This document shows positions 25,338-34,351 of a stretch of DNA of 44,401 bases, piece after piece (position 1 is the stretch's first letter; each line of letters starts with the position of its first letter). The position numbers were made by a program, and so were the translations under genes. Under the pieces are notes generated by a model. The model did not search any database. It was not told the DNA's origin and was given only the letters and a program-made list of their open reading frames with translations. This DNA is from Acidobacteriota bacterium (GTDB lineage Bacteria > Acidobacteriota > Terriglobia > Terriglobales > SCQP01). Where the stretch lies: the NCBI GenBank assembly GCA_027451805.1, contig DAIDIF010000272.1, forward strand, positions 1-44,401, written 5' to 3'.

Positions 25338-27886
25338 CAGGGCTTGGCGGCGAGCAGGGCCTGGTAGCGGCGGGCGGCGGCGGGGTTGTGGAGGGCGGTG
25401 TAGAGCCGGACGAGGCGCCGCTCGGCGCGGGTGACGACGGCGGGGTCGTTGGCGCCAAGCTTGGCGCGTAGCGTGGGCAGCGATCCGGCCAGGAGCGGCT
25501 CGGCGGCGGGGTAGCGGCGCTGGGCGAGGAGGCAGGCGCCGAGCTCGCTCTCGGCATCGGCGGTGTCCCAGGCGCCGGCAGGGAGAGCCTTGCGGTCGGC
25601 GGCGAGGGCGGTGCGAAGGAGAGGCTCAGCTTGGCGAAGCGCGGCCGGCGTGTCCTGGCGAACCAGGACGGAGCCGAGATTGGTCTCCACGAAGCGCAGG
25701 CGGAAGTCGGTGGGGGCGACCTTGGCGGCCAGGATGGCCTGCGCCTGGCGGTAGGTGGCGGCGGCCTGGGCGAGGTGGCCTTCAGCGTCCTGGGCTTCGG
25801 CGAGGTTGGCCAAATCCATGCCGATCTCGGGGTGCTGGTTGCCGAGCAACTTGCGGTTGAGGGCGAGCGCCTGGGCGTAGTAGTGCTCGGCCTGGCGGTA
25901 CTTCTTTTCCGTAAAGAGGACGCCGCCGAGGTTGTTGGTGATCTGGGCGACGAAGGGGTGAACGGGGCCGTAAACCTTCTTCGCCAGCGCCAGCTCCTGG
26001 CGGAACTGGTCGGCGGCGACGCCATATTGCTGGCGCTCGTAGGCGAAGTAGGCGAGGTTGGTGCGCATGGGAATCAGCGCCGGGCTATTGGGCCCGCTCA
26101 CCCGGATGCGGATGGCCAGCGCCTGCTCGTAGTCGGCCTGGGCCTGGTCCATGTGGCCGAGGTGCTCCATCGCGGTGCCCAGATCGTTGAGCGCCGTCGC
26201 CACGTCGGTATTGTTGGGGCCCTCGCGCTGGCGATAGATCGCCAAGGCGCGCTCAGCGTCAGTTTTGGCGGCGCTGGCGTCGCCCCGCGACATGGCCAAC
26301 AACCCCAATTGCCGCAGGGTTTGCGCCACCTGCAGGCTGTGGCTTCCGAAAAGCGCGGTGCGGGTGGCCAGGGCCGCCTCGAGCAGGGGTTCGGACTGGG
26401 CGAAGAATCCCAGGCTGGAGTAGGCCGAGCCCATGGTGTCGAGCAGCGAGGCCCGGACCTCGGGATCCATGGAGCGATTGGCCTGGATGCTCTTGGCGCC
26501 TTTGTCGAGCAGCTCGCGCGCGGTGATGGTCTTGCCCTTGGCCTGATCGGGCTTGGAGACCTGGAACAGATTGACGAGGAAACTGGAGACCTGATTGGCC
26601 ACCTGCGCCTCACGGTCGGCGCGGTCGCGCTGGCTGGCAATGTTCCTGGCGGCGATGGCCATGGTGACGGCAAAGCCGGCGAGCAGGAGAACGAAGGTGG
26701 CGGCGGCGGCAAAGCCGAACTTGTGGCGCGCGACCAGCTTGCGCACCTGGTACATCGTGGTGGGCGATTGCGCCAGGATGGGCTGGTCGTGGAGGCAGCG
26801 GTAGACGTCCTCGGCGAGCGCGGCCACGCTCTGATAACGCCGCTCGGGCTCTTTTTCGAGCGCCTTGTTGACGATGATGGCGAGTTCATGAACGAGCGGG
26901 GTGCGCCCGTTCAGCCGGGGCTCGAGCGGCTTGGGCGGCTGCTCGCAGATGATGCGGGCGGCCTCGGGCAGGCTGGCGCGCTTGAGATCGTAGGGCAGCT
27001 CGCCGGCCAACAGCTCGAACAGGATGACGCCGAGGGCGTAGACGTCGCTGCGCACATCCACCTGATCGGTGTTGCCGCGCACCTGCTCGGGGCTCATGTA
27101 GGGCACGGTGCCCTGGATGGTGCCGGGCTGGGTGGCGAGGCTGGGGCCGCCGAGCTCGTCTTCGGCGAGGCGGGCGAGGCCGAAATCGAGCACCTTGATC
27201 TCGGCCTGCAGGCCGGCGGCGGAGTGGCTGCCTACGCCGGCGAGGTTGGCGGTTTCGGGCACCTGGACCAGGATGTTGGCGGGCTTGAGGTCGCGATGGA
27301 TCACGCCGCGCTGGTGCGCATAGCTGACGGCGTCGCAAATTTGCAGGAAGAGCTCGAGCCGGCGGCGCACGGCGATCCGGCCGCTGGTGAGCGGCGCCAC
27401 CAGCTCCAGATACTGGTCCAGGCGCGCGCCCTGCACCAACTCCATGGCAAGAAAATGCTGACCGTCGGCGGTGCGGCCGGACTCGTAGATGGCGGCGATG
27501 CCGGCGTGCTTGAGCCGGCCCAGCACCTGCGCCTCGCGCTGGAACATGCGAACCGCCTGATCGTCCACGAAGCCGATGCCGCGGATGATCTTGAGGGCGA
27601 CGCGACGGCGGGGATTCTCCTGCAGCGCCTCATAGACCACCCCCATGCCGCCTTCGCCCAGGCGGCCGACGATGGTGTAGGTGCCCACCCGGGTTTGCGA
27701 ACCCAAGCCGGTGGCGGGCAGTGCGGGGGTGGCGATGGTGCGGTCGGCATCGCCGACGTTGGCGACGGTCCGGTCGGGATCAGCCGGGGCGGGCGGAACG
27801 TGCGTGGTGGAGGCGGCGGCGAGGCCGCCGGAGCCGGGAGGAGACTGGGGCGGAAGGGTGGGGTCGAGGTCGGGGTCGGCGGGCAT
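25337..27886 (-). CDS. Membrane Ser/Thr protein kinase with TPR-rich C-terminal half
   Basis: The ATG at 27886 has GGAAGG 4 nt upstream (849 aa); the track ORF adds 58 spurious residues. A Pro/Asp-rich N-terminal tail precedes the kinase domain (about 70-350). That domain has GRLGEGGMGVVY, Lys99 in VALKII, Asp199 in VIHRDLKPAN, DFG at 234-236 and GTVPYMSPEQ, so it should be active. A membrane helix lies near residue 395 (FAAAATFVLLLAGFAVTMAIA). The remainder contains about eight tetratricopeptide repeats (for example ATALNDLGTAMEHLGHMDQA, PFVAQITNNLGGVLF, IGMDLANLAEAQD) for protein-protein contacts. The upstream gene is divergent; the downstream DGQHR gene is on the same strand 25 nt away. 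Confidence 0.94.
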   Translation of the reverse strand: MPADPDLDPTLPPQSPPGSGGLAAASTTHVPPAPADPDRTVANVGDADRTIATPALPATGLGSQTRVGTYTIVGRLGEGGMGVVYEALQENPRRRVALKIIRGIGFVDDQAVRMFQREAQVLGRLKHAGIAAIYESGRTADGQHFLAMELVQGARLDQYLELVAPLTSGRIAVRRRLELFLQICDAVSYAHQRGVIHRDLKPANILVQVPETANLAGVGSHSAAGLQAEIKVLDFGLARLAEDELGGPSLATQPGTIQGTVPYMSPEQVRGNTDQVDVRSDVYALGVILFELLAGELPYDLKRASLPEAARIICEQPPKPLEPRLNGRTPLVHELAIIVNKALEKEPERRYQSVAALAEDVYRCLHDQPILAQSPTTMYQVRKLVARHKFGFAAAATFVLLLAGFAVTMAIAARNIASQRDRADREAQVANQVSSFLVNLFQVSKPDQAKGKTITARELLDKGAKSIQANRSMDPEVRASLLDTMGSAYSSLGFFAQSEPLLEAALATRTALFGSHSLQVAQTLRQLGLLAMSRGDASAAKTDAERALAIYRQREGPNNTDVATALNDLGTAMEHLGHMDQAQADYEQALAIRIRVSGPNSPALIPMRTNLAYFAYERQQYGVAADQFRQELALAKKVYGPVHPFVAQITNNLGGVLFTEKKYRQAEHYYAQALALNRKLLGNQHPEIGMDLANLAEAQDAEGHLAQAAATYRQAQAILAAKVAPTDFRLRFVETNLGSVLVRQDTPAALRQAEPLLRTALAADRKALPAGAWDTADAESELGACLLAQRRYPAAEPLLAGSLPTLRAKLGANDPAVVTRAERRLVRLYTALHNPAAARRYQALLAAKP

Positions 27887-27951
27887 GCAACCTTCCGGGG
27901 GCAGCGGCAGCAGCGCGGTGCGCGCGATCACTGCAATCGCGTTTCGGGTTG

Positions 27952-27957
27952 AGTATA
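27952..27957 (-). promoter_or_regulatory. TATACT -10-like element of the TPR kinase gene
   Basis: On the minus strand TATACT lies 65 nt upstream of the kinase ATG, in the AT-rich stretch CTAAAATTGGTCGTATACTC. No clear -35 is seen. The 234-bp divergent region to the PEP-CTERM gene contains nothing else I recognise. Confidence 0.45.
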
Positions 27958-28120
27958 CGACCAATTTTAGTCTGGCGCCCGAGCGTGGCAGTGTGCAAGC
28001 TGCGTGTACTTGTCTGCAATTGGCAGCGCACTCCTGGCGGCGGCGGCCGCGAAACGCCACCGAAACTGCCGTGCTGGAATGGCAGCCCAGATGCGTGGTG
28101 TGATTGGAGCCCTATCGAGA

Positions 28121-28663
28121 ATGAAAAGACTGGCATGTTGTACTTTTGCGGTGGTGTTGATGGCGATGGCGCGGTCGGCGAGCGCCTCGCCCATCACCAC
28201 CACCTACGATTTCAGCTTTTCGTTCTACCAGCAGCCCACCGGCACGGCCGCCGGCTTCGTCACCATCAGCGACAACGCGGGCGTGTACACGCTTGCCAAC
28301 TGGAATGTGCTGGTCTCGGGCATGGTTGACAGCAACGGCAACCCGGTCGCGCCGGTGGATTTCAATCCGAGCCAACCCAACGCCACCGGCACCTACGACA
28401 ACGGCGACCCGCTGTTCAATCTGCTGCAACAGGACCCGATTGAGCTCGAGTGGCAGACGATGTACGACTGCAACAACATCAACCAAATCCTGCTGAATGG
28501 CACCTTCAACAACGGCAATGGCTTCGTGGCCGACATGATGGGCGGCGGGGTGATGACGGCGACGCCGGAGCCGGCAACCTGGGCGCTGCTGGGCGGGGGA
28601 ATGTTGGTGCTGCTGGGGCTGGGGTGGCGGCAGCGCAAGGCTGGAGCCGACGCGCGGGCTTGA
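28121..28663 (+). CDS. PEP-CTERM sorted exoprotein of unknown function
   Basis: The start at 28121 (180 aa) gives a signal peptide (MKRLACCTFAVVLMAMARSASA). The mature part is a Ser/Thr/Asn-rich beta domain. The C-terminus has the sorting signal TPEPATWALL, a hydrophobic helix and WRQRK, which exosortase would cut to anchor or release the protein; no exosortase gene is in the window. After the Arg/Lys cluster the frame continues AGADARA, and these last codons run antisense into the 3' end of tRNA-Thr. Typical PEP-CTERM proteins stop right after the basic cluster, so the tail may be a readthrough extension. Two Cys in the signal region and one in YDCNN are visible. Confidence 0.87.
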   Translation: MKRLACCTFAVVLMAMARSASASPITTTYDFSFSFYQQPTGTAAGFVTISDNAGVYTLANWNVLVSGMVDSNGNPVAPVDFNPSQPNATGTYDNGDPLFNLLQQDPIELEWQTMYDCNNINQILLNGTFNNGNGFVADMMGGGVMTATPEPATWALLGGGMLVLLGLGWRQRKAGADARA

Positions 28664-28717
28664 ACCGCGGACCTGCTGATTACGAATCAGCCGCTCTACC
28701 AACTGAGCTACGTCGGC
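28642..28717 (-). tRNA. tRNA-Thr (anticodon CGT)
   Basis: The minus strand folds as a standard cloverleaf. The acceptor is GCCGACG/CGTCGGC, the D stem GCTC/GAGC, the anticodon stem GCTGA/TCAGC with loop TTCGTAA (anticodon CGT, codon ACG), and the T arm CGCGG-TTCAAGC-CCGCG. The discriminator is T and CCA is encoded (28642-28644). Its last 22 nt overlap the 3' end of the PEP-CTERM gene on the other strand. Confidence 0.95.
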
Positions 28718-28736
28718 CCGGAGGCGCTGCTCCCCA

Positions 28737-28742
28737 ATTGTA
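28737..28742 (-). promoter_or_regulatory. TACAAT -10 element for tRNA-Thr
   Basis: TACAAT on the minus strand lies 19 nt before the tRNA 5' end. No convincing -35 is visible, only an A-rich CTAAAAACC at the expected distance. The remaining 28743-28953 region has a tandem GCTGCATTC pair (28892-28909) and otherwise no signal. Confidence 0.5.
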
Positions 28743-28942
28743 GCGTCATTCGCGACGGTTTTTAGTGGCTCGGGGACCTCTCTCCGGAGCCGCCCTCCGG
28801 TTGGTCGGGCTGGGGCCGTGCTTCGATCCCCGGCAAGGGAGGCCGGCGGGCGCTCCGGGCGTCTCCGGGTTGCCGCGATTGAGGTGACCGGGCTGCATTC
28901 GCTGCATTCGCGCGCCGACCCGGAAGGCTGGGCGCGGTTTGC

Positions 28943-28948
28943 TACCAT
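28943..28948 (+). promoter_or_regulatory. TACCAT -10-like element directly before proS
   Basis: TACCAT is followed by five bases (CTTTT) and then the proS ATG at 28954, with no ribosome-binding site. The spacing is one base short of the leaderless pattern seen at other genes in the window. Confidence 0.4.
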
Positions 28949-28953
28949 CTTTT

Positions 28954-30654
28954 ATGCGCTGGTCTCAATCGTTCATCCCGACGCTGCGCGAGGCGCCCGC
29001 GGACGCGGAGGTGGCGAGCCATGTGCTGCTGGTGCGGGCGGGCTACATCCGCCAGCTCGCGGCCGGACTCTATAGCTACCTGCCGCTGGCGTGGCGTTCG
29101 CTGCTCAAGATCCAGGCGATCGTGCGGCAGGAGATGGTCACGATCGGGCAGGAGTTCCAGCTGCCGGCGCTGCATCCGGCCGAGCTGTGGCAGGCGAGCG
29201 GGCGCTGGGAGCTGATGGGCGGCAATCTCTTCCGGCTGAAGGACCGGTTTCAGCGCGACCTGTGTCTGGGGATGACGGAAGAGGAAGTGATGGCCTCGAT
29301 CGCCAGCAAGGAGCTGCGCAGCTACAAGCAACTGCCGCAGATCTGGTACCAGATCCAATCCAAGTTCCGCGACGAGCCGCGGCCGCGCTCGGGGCTGCTG
29401 CGGGTGCGCGAGTTCATCATGAAGGACGCCTACAGCTTCGACCTCGACGAAGCCGGGCTGGATGCGAGCTACCAGAAACACGACCGCGTCTACCGCCGCA
29501 TCTTCGACCGCTGCGGGCTGCGCTATGCGGCGGTGGAGGCGCACTCGGGGGCGATGGGCGGATCGCAATCGCAGGAGTTCGTGGTGCTGGGCGAGGCGGG
29601 CGAGGACATGGTGGCGCAGTGCGGGGCGTGCGGCTATGCCGCGAATCTGGAGAAGGCCTCGGCCGCGCCGGCGCCGTTCGCCGACCCGGACGCGGCGGCG
29701 CAGCCGGAGCGCTTCCCTACCCCGCACGCGCGCACCATTGCCGAACTGGCGGCGTTCACCGGCGAGCCGCCGGCACGGCTGGCGAAGTCGCTGGTCTATA
29801 TGGTGGCGGGCCAGCCGGTGCTGGTGCTGGTGCGCGGCGACGATGAAGCGAGCGAAGCCAAGCTGGCGGCGGCGTTCGGCGGCGCAGAGTACCGGCCGGC
29901 GCACCCGGAGGAGATTCTGGCGGCGACGGGCGCGCCCCCGGGTTCGGTGGGGCCGATGCACCTGGCGGGCCCGGTGCGGCTGCTGGCGGACCAGAGCCTG
30001 CGCGGCCGTCGCAACCTGACCGTGGGCGCGAACGAGGAGGGCTACCACCTGCGGCACGTAACGCCGGGGCTGCACTTCCAGGCGGAGTGGGTGGACGTGC
30101 GCGAGGTGCGGGGGGGCGACGCCTGCCCCAAGTGCGGACAGCCCTTGCAGGTGTCGCAGGCGATCGAGATTGGGCACATCTTCAAGCTGGGACGCAAGTA
30201 CAGCCTGGGGCTGGGAGTGCGGGTGCTGGACGCGGCGGGCGCGGAGGTGGTGCCGATCATGGGCTCGTACGGGATCGGCATCGAGCGCATTCTGACGGCG
30301 GCGATCGAGCAGAACCACGACGCCGACGGATTCTGGCTGCCGCCGGCGATCGCCCCATTCGAGGCGGTGATCACGCCCACCAACCTGGCGGACACTGCGG
30401 TGGCGGAGCTGGCGCAACGGCTCTACGCGGAGTTGCGCGCACAGGGGCGCGACGTGCTGCTGGACGACCGCGAGGAGCGGCCGGGAGTGAAGTTCAAGGA
30501 CGCCGATCTGGTCGGCATCCCGGCGCGGATCACAGTGGGGAAGAAGTCGGCGGCGGGCATCGTCGAACTGGTGGACCGGGCGCGGCGGCAGGCGCGCGAG
30601 GTGAGCGCGGAGGAGACACCGCAGGCGCTGGCGGAGCTGCTGGGGGCTTACTGA
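28954..30654 (+). CDS. proS: Prolyl-tRNA synthetase, bacterial type with editing domain
   Basis: It charges tRNA-Pro with proline. The start is the ATG at 28954 (566 aa), which matches the usual N-terminus [20 protein letters not shown]; the track start adds five residues. Class II motifs are visible: RQEM in motif 1, [19 protein letters not shown] in motif 2, and [11 protein letters not shown] in motif 3. Between motifs 2 and 3 lies the ~180-residue YbaK-like insertion that removes mischarged alanine. The anticodon-binding domain ends with [20 protein letters not shown]. The length matches E. coli ProS (572). Two CxxC pairs (CGACGYA and CPKCGQP) flank the editing insert and could bind zinc. 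Confidence 0.98.
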   Translation: MRWSQSFIPTLREAPADAEVASHVLLVRAGYIRQLAAGLYSYLPLAWRSLLKIQAIVRQEMVTIGQEFQLPALHPAELWQASGRWELMGGNLFRLKDRFQRDLCLGMTEEEVMASIASKELRSYKQLPQIWYQIQSKFRDEPRPRSGLLRVREFIMKDAYSFDLDEAGLDASYQKHDRVYRRIFDRCGLRYAAVEAHSGAMGGSQSQEFVVLGEAGEDMVAQCGACGYAANLEKASAAPAPFADPDAAAQPERFPTPHARTIAELAAFTGEPPARLAKSLVYMVAGQPVLVLVRGDDEASEAKLAAAFGGAEYRPAHPEEILAATGAPPGSVGPMHLAGPVRLLADQSLRGRRNLTVGANEEGYHLRHVTPGLHFQAEWVDVREVRGGDACPKCGQPLQVSQAIEIGHIFKLGRKYSLGLGVRVLDAAGAEVVPIMGSYGIGIERILTAAIEQNHDADGFWLPPAIAPFEAVITPTNLADTAVAELAQRLYAELRAQGRDVLLDDREERPGVKFKDADLVGIPARITVGKKSAAGIVELVDRARRQAREVSAEETPQALAELLGAY

Positions 30655-30735
30655 GTGAACGCTTCGGGCCCGGGCGATGCAGGCCGGGCGGAGGGTGCTG
30701 CGCTATGCTGAGACGATAGGGGGTCTTCTGCGCGG

Positions 30736-33288
30736 TTGAAGCTGACGATCAAAGCCCACGGCCTGGCGCGCTGGGCGGCGTGGCCCATCGGGCGGGCGCT
30801 GCTGACGCTGGGGCTGATTGTGTTCGTGCTGGGCGGGGCCGCCTTCATCCACTATTACAACGTTTACGCGGCGGTCATCGACCGGCGGCTGAGCCACCCG
30901 GTGTTCGACCAGCCCTCGCTGGTGTTCGCCGCGCCGCAGACGGTGAGCCTGGGCGAGAGCCTGACGCCGGCGACGCTGGTGCAATGGCTGCAGGAGGCGG
31001 GCTACAGCCAGCGGCAGGCGTCGCCGGTAGGGCGCTACGTGCGCGCCGGGGATATGATCACCATCCAGCCGGGGCCGGAGGCGTACCGGGCGACGGCGCC
31101 GGCGGTGGTGCAGTTCCAGGCCGACACCGTGGCTGGGGTGACCAACCCGCGGACGCAGGCGGCGCTGACCAGCTATGCGCTGGAGCCGGCGCTGTTGACC
31201 TCGCTGTTCAATGAAAAGCGCGAGAAGCGGCGGCTGGTGCATTACCAGGATCTGCCGCCGCAGCTGATCCAGGCGGTGCTGGACATCGAGGACCAGACTT
31301 TCTTCCAGCACGGGGCGGTGAACTGGTGGCGGGTGGCGGGGGCGGCGTGGCGCGACCTGCGCAGCGGGCGGCCGGAGCAGGGCGCGAGCACGATTGACAT
31401 GCAGGTGGCGCGCAACATCTTCGGGCTCGGGTTCCAGCGCACCTTCCGGCGCAAGCTGGAGGAGACGCTGGTGGCGATGGAGCTGGAGGAGCGGCTGACC
31501 AAGCAGCAGATTTTCGAGCTGTACGCCAACCAGTTGTACATGGGCCAGCACGGCAGCTACAGCATTCATGGCTTCGGCGAGGCGGCGGACGCGTATTTCG
31601 GCAAGACGGTGGGCGAGCTCACGTTGCCGGAGGACGCGCTGCTGGCGGGCATCATTCACGGGCCCAATCTGGACTCGCCCTACCGCCATCCGAAGCGGGC
31701 GCGGGCGCGGCGCGACCAGGTGCTGGAAGCGATGGTGCGGGCGGGCGCGATCACGGAAGCGCAGCGCGCGGCGGCGAACCAGGCCCCCCTGGTCAGCGAG
31801 CCGGCGAGCACCGAGGCCAGCGATGCGCCCTACTTTGTGGACATGGTGCGCGACCGCATCAGCGAGAAGATCCCGGAGAGCAAGCTGACGACGCAGCGCT
31901 ACCGCATCTACACCACGCTCGATCCCAATCTGCAGGCGTACGCGGCGCAGGCGGTGGCCGACGGGCTGAAACAGGTGGACAAGGATCTGGCGGCGCTGCG
32001 GGCGCACCGGCGGCGGCGCCCGGGGGCGCCGCCGCCGGAGCGGGCGCAAGTGGCGCTGGTGGCGCTGGACCCGCATACGGGGGCGGTGGTGGCGCTGATC
32101 GGCGGGCGCAACTATGCGCTGAGCCAGTTCAACCATGTGCTGGCGGAGCGGCCGACGGGCAGCACCTTCAAGCCGTTCGTCTATGCCACCGCGCTGGAAA
32201 CCGGTCTGCTGCCCAATCTGACGCCGATCACCCAGACCTCGACGCTGATGGACGAGCCGACGGCGTTTCCCTGCCCCACCTGCCGGGGCGGCGAGTACAA
32301 GCCGGCGAACTTCGAAAACCTCTACTTCGGCAAGGTGACGCTGCGCACCGCGCTGGCGCACTCGCTCAACAACGCCACCATCTCGCTGGCGGAGGAAGTG
32401 GGGCTGCAGCCGATCACCGACCTGGCGCACGCGGCCGGGATCGTGCATGCGCAGCCGACGCCGTCGGAGGCGATCGGCACCTACACCGCGACGCCACTGG
32501 CGCTGGCGGGCGCGTATACGATCTTCGATAACGGCGGGCTGCTGGAGCCGCCGCAACTGGTCTACGCGGTGCAGACCGACGGCGGGGCGACGGTGTACAC
32601 GCCGCAGGTGCAGCCGAAACAGATTCTCGATCCGCGGGTGGCGTTTCTGACCACCAACCTGATGGAATCGGTGCTGGACGAAGGCACCGGCATCCGGGCG
32701 CGGGCGGACGGGTTCACCGCGCCGGCGGCGGGCAAGACGGGAACGGAGAACGACTCCTGGTTCGCCGGGTTCACCGACAAGCTGCTGTGCGTGGTCTGGG
32801 TGGGACTGGACAACTACCACGACCTGAAGATCGAGGGTGCGCACGCGGCTTTGCCGATCTGGGCGGAGTTCATGAAGGACGCGCTCAACCTGCCGGCTTA
32901 CGCCAACCCGCAGCAATTCCAGCCGCCGCCGGGGGTGGTGGCGGTGCAGATCAACCCGCAGAACCAGAGTGTGGTGACGGCGACCTGCCCGGCGGCGCAG
33001 GTGGAAACGGATTACTACATCGCCGGCACGCAGCCCACGCAAAGCTGTTCCCATCCGCTGCCGCTGGTGCCGCACGGCCTGATCGCGGGAGCGGAGAGGT
33101 TGTTCCACCTCAAGACCGCACCCCCGCCGCCGCCGCCACCGGCGGCGCCGCCGCCGCTTCCCAAGGTGATTGCGCCGGTTGCGGTTACCATCCGGCCGGC
33201 GCCGCCGGCGGCGGTGAAGCCCAAGCCGAAAAAGCGCGGCTTCCTGAGCAAGCTCTTGCATGCGATCGGCGGCGGCGGCGGACCCTAG
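30736..33288 (+). CDS. Class A penicillin-binding protein (bifunctional transglycosylase/transpeptidase)
   Basis: It polymerises and cross-links peptidoglycan. The proposed start is TTG at 30736 (850 aa), with AGGGGG a rather distant 13 nt upstream. A short cytoplasmic tail and one membrane helix (ALLTLGLIVFVLGGAAFIHYY) come first. A UB2H-like region follows, then the GT51 domain with EDQTFFQHGAVNW, GASTIDMQVARN and RKLEETLVAMELE. The usual Thr of the second motif (GGSTxTxQ) is replaced by Asp. The transpeptidase has STFK, SLNN and GKTGTEN (SxxK, SxN, KTG). The end is a Pro-rich linker (PPPPPPPAAPPPLP) and a cationic tail (KPKPKKRG). A TATGCT hexamer at 30704-30709 may be its -10. Confidence 0.95.
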   Translation: MKLTIKAHGLARWAAWPIGRALLTLGLIVFVLGGAAFIHYYNVYAAVIDRRLSHPVFDQPSLVFAAPQTVSLGESLTPATLVQWLQEAGYSQRQASPVGRYVRAGDMITIQPGPEAYRATAPAVVQFQADTVAGVTNPRTQAALTSYALEPALLTSLFNEKREKRRLVHYQDLPPQLIQAVLDIEDQTFFQHGAVNWWRVAGAAWRDLRSGRPEQGASTIDMQVARNIFGLGFQRTFRRKLEETLVAMELEERLTKQQIFELYANQLYMGQHGSYSIHGFGEAADAYFGKTVGELTLPEDALLAGIIHGPNLDSPYRHPKRARARRDQVLEAMVRAGAITEAQRAAANQAPLVSEPASTEASDAPYFVDMVRDRISEKIPESKLTTQRYRIYTTLDPNLQAYAAQAVADGLKQVDKDLAALRAHRRRRPGAPPPERAQVALVALDPHTGAVVALIGGRNYALSQFNHVLAERPTGSTFKPFVYATALETGLLPNLTPITQTSTLMDEPTAFPCPTCRGGEYKPANFENLYFGKVTLRTALAHSLNNATISLAEEVGLQPITDLAHAAGIVHAQPTPSEAIGTYTATPLALAGAYTIFDNGGLLEPPQLVYAVQTDGGATVYTPQVQPKQILDPRVAFLTTNLMESVLDEGTGIRARADGFTAPAAGKTGTENDSWFAGFTDKLLCVVWVGLDNYHDLKIEGAHAALPIWAEFMKDALNLPAYANPQQFQPPPGVVAVQINPQNQSVVTATCPAAQVETDYYIAGTQPTQSCSHPLPLVPHGLIAGAERLFHLKTAPPPPPPPAAPPPLPKVIAPVAVTIRPAPPAAVKPKPKKRGFLSKLLHAIGGGGGP

Positions 33289-33327
33289 GCCAAAATGGCT
33301 CGCCACTATTGATTGGCGCGGGCCCCA

Positions 33328-33496
33328 GCGCGGCTGCGCCGCGCGTCCCGCTTATGCTCGCACCGGGCCGGGGCCCCAGTGGCCCCAGCCCAGTGCTGCG
33401 CCTCGATGGGGCCTTTCCGCGGCTGGTTTGCCCGCAGGCAAGAGCTGCGGCCCCTGCGCCGCTCAGACCCGCCCGGCTAAGCGCCTTGCAAAGGCG
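33328..33496. other. Hairpin-rich leader region before the TPR gene
   Basis: The 257-bp gap 33289-33545 holds three simple inverted repeats: GCGCGGC-TGC-GCCGCGC (33328-33344), TTGCC-CGCA-GGCAA near 33429, and CGCCTT-GCA-AAGGCG (33482-33496). None is followed by a T-run. They might be part of a structured leader or a terminator for the PBP gene. I recognise no riboswitch class here. Confidence 0.3.
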
Positions 33497-33545
33497 GCGC
33501 GGGGGGCGGATACTGTGGGCAGAATTCCAGTGTGTGGGAGGCGCT

Positions 33546-34337
33546 ATGCGCGCTGCGGGATTGGCTGTTTGTCTGCTTTGCGCCGCGCTGCCTTGGGGTG
33601 CGGCAGCTCAGACGTATTCCTCCACGACTCCGCCACCGGCGCCACAACTTTCCGTGGGCGAACGGGCGGATATCTTCCTCGCCCGGCGCAACTACCCGGC
33701 GGCGATCCTGCTGCTGCAGCAGGCGGTGAAGGCCCACCAGGCCGACGCGAGCATCTATAACCGCCTGGGCATCGCCTATCAGCAAATGCAGCACCTCGGA
33801 CCGGCGCAGAAGTACTACAAGAAGGCCATCAAGCTGGACAAGAAAGATGGCCGGTACCGCAACAACCTGGGCACGGTCTATTACATGAAGCGGAACTTCA
33901 AGGGGGCGGCGAAGCAGTTTCAGCAGGCGGTGAAGCTGGACAAGACGGAGGCGACGTACTTCGTCAACCTGGGCGGGGCCGAATTCGCGTTGAAGAAGTT
34001 CCAGCCGGCGATTGCGGCCTATCGGCAGGCGCTGCTGATCGACCCGAACTCGCTGTTCCCGGCGACGGGGACGGACAGCCCGGTGGTGTCGGACGTGATG
34101 GGCACGGATACGCCGCGGTTTCACTACGACCTGTCGCGGCTGTTCTGCTCGCTGGGCATGGTGGACAATGCCCTGCACCAGTTCCGGCAGGCCTATGAGA
34201 TGCACTATCGCAAGATCAAGCAGTCGCTCACCGACCCCGACTTCGCGCCGCTGCGGCTGCGGCCGGAGTACCGGGTGCTGATGGGACTGCCGCCGCTGCC
34301 GCCGCAGGCAACGCCGATTCCGCACGAAACCCGGTAG
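33546..34337 (+). CDS. Exported tetratricopeptide-repeat protein
   Basis: The ATG at 33546 has GGGAGG 5 nt upstream and a signal peptide (AGLAVCLLCAALPWGAAAQ), giving 263 residues; the longer ORF 32787..34337 is a shadow through the PBP gene. At least three TPRs are visible: ASIYNRLGIAYQQM, GRYRNNLGTVYYMKRNFKGA and ATYFVNLGGAEFALKKFQPA. A less regular C-terminal part follows (FHYDLSRLFCSLGMVDNALHQF). TPR proteins are scaffolds; the position after a penicillin-binding protein suggests a periplasmic role in envelope assembly, but this is inference. It is convergent with the next gene (14-nt gap). Confidence 0.85.
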   Translation: MRAAGLAVCLLCAALPWGAAAQTYSSTTPPPAPQLSVGERADIFLARRNYPAAILLLQQAVKAHQADASIYNRLGIAYQQMQHLGPAQKYYKKAIKLDKKDGRYRNNLGTVYYMKRNFKGAAKQFQQAVKLDKTEATYFVNLGGAEFALKKFQPAIAAYRQALLIDPNSLFPATGTDSPVVSDVMGTDTPRFHYDLSRLFCSLGMVDNALHQFRQAYEMHYRKIKQSLTDPDFAPLRLRPEYRVLMGLPPLPPQATPIPHETR

Positions 34338-34351
34338 AACGCGGAGGCGGG

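Noticed and set aside
25631-27952. 773-residue plus-strand ORF over the TPR kinase
   Set aside because: It is a shadow frame; kinase and TPR motifs are on the minus strand.
31320-31420. Repeats suggestive of a CRISPR array or tandem repeats in GC-rich stretches
   Set aside because: No regularly spaced identical repeats occur anywhere in the window. The impression comes from GCG/GGC codon bias.
33289-33545. Possible riboswitch before the TPR gene
   Set aside because: There are several small hairpins but no conserved core of a known class, and a good GGAGG site directly before the ATG.
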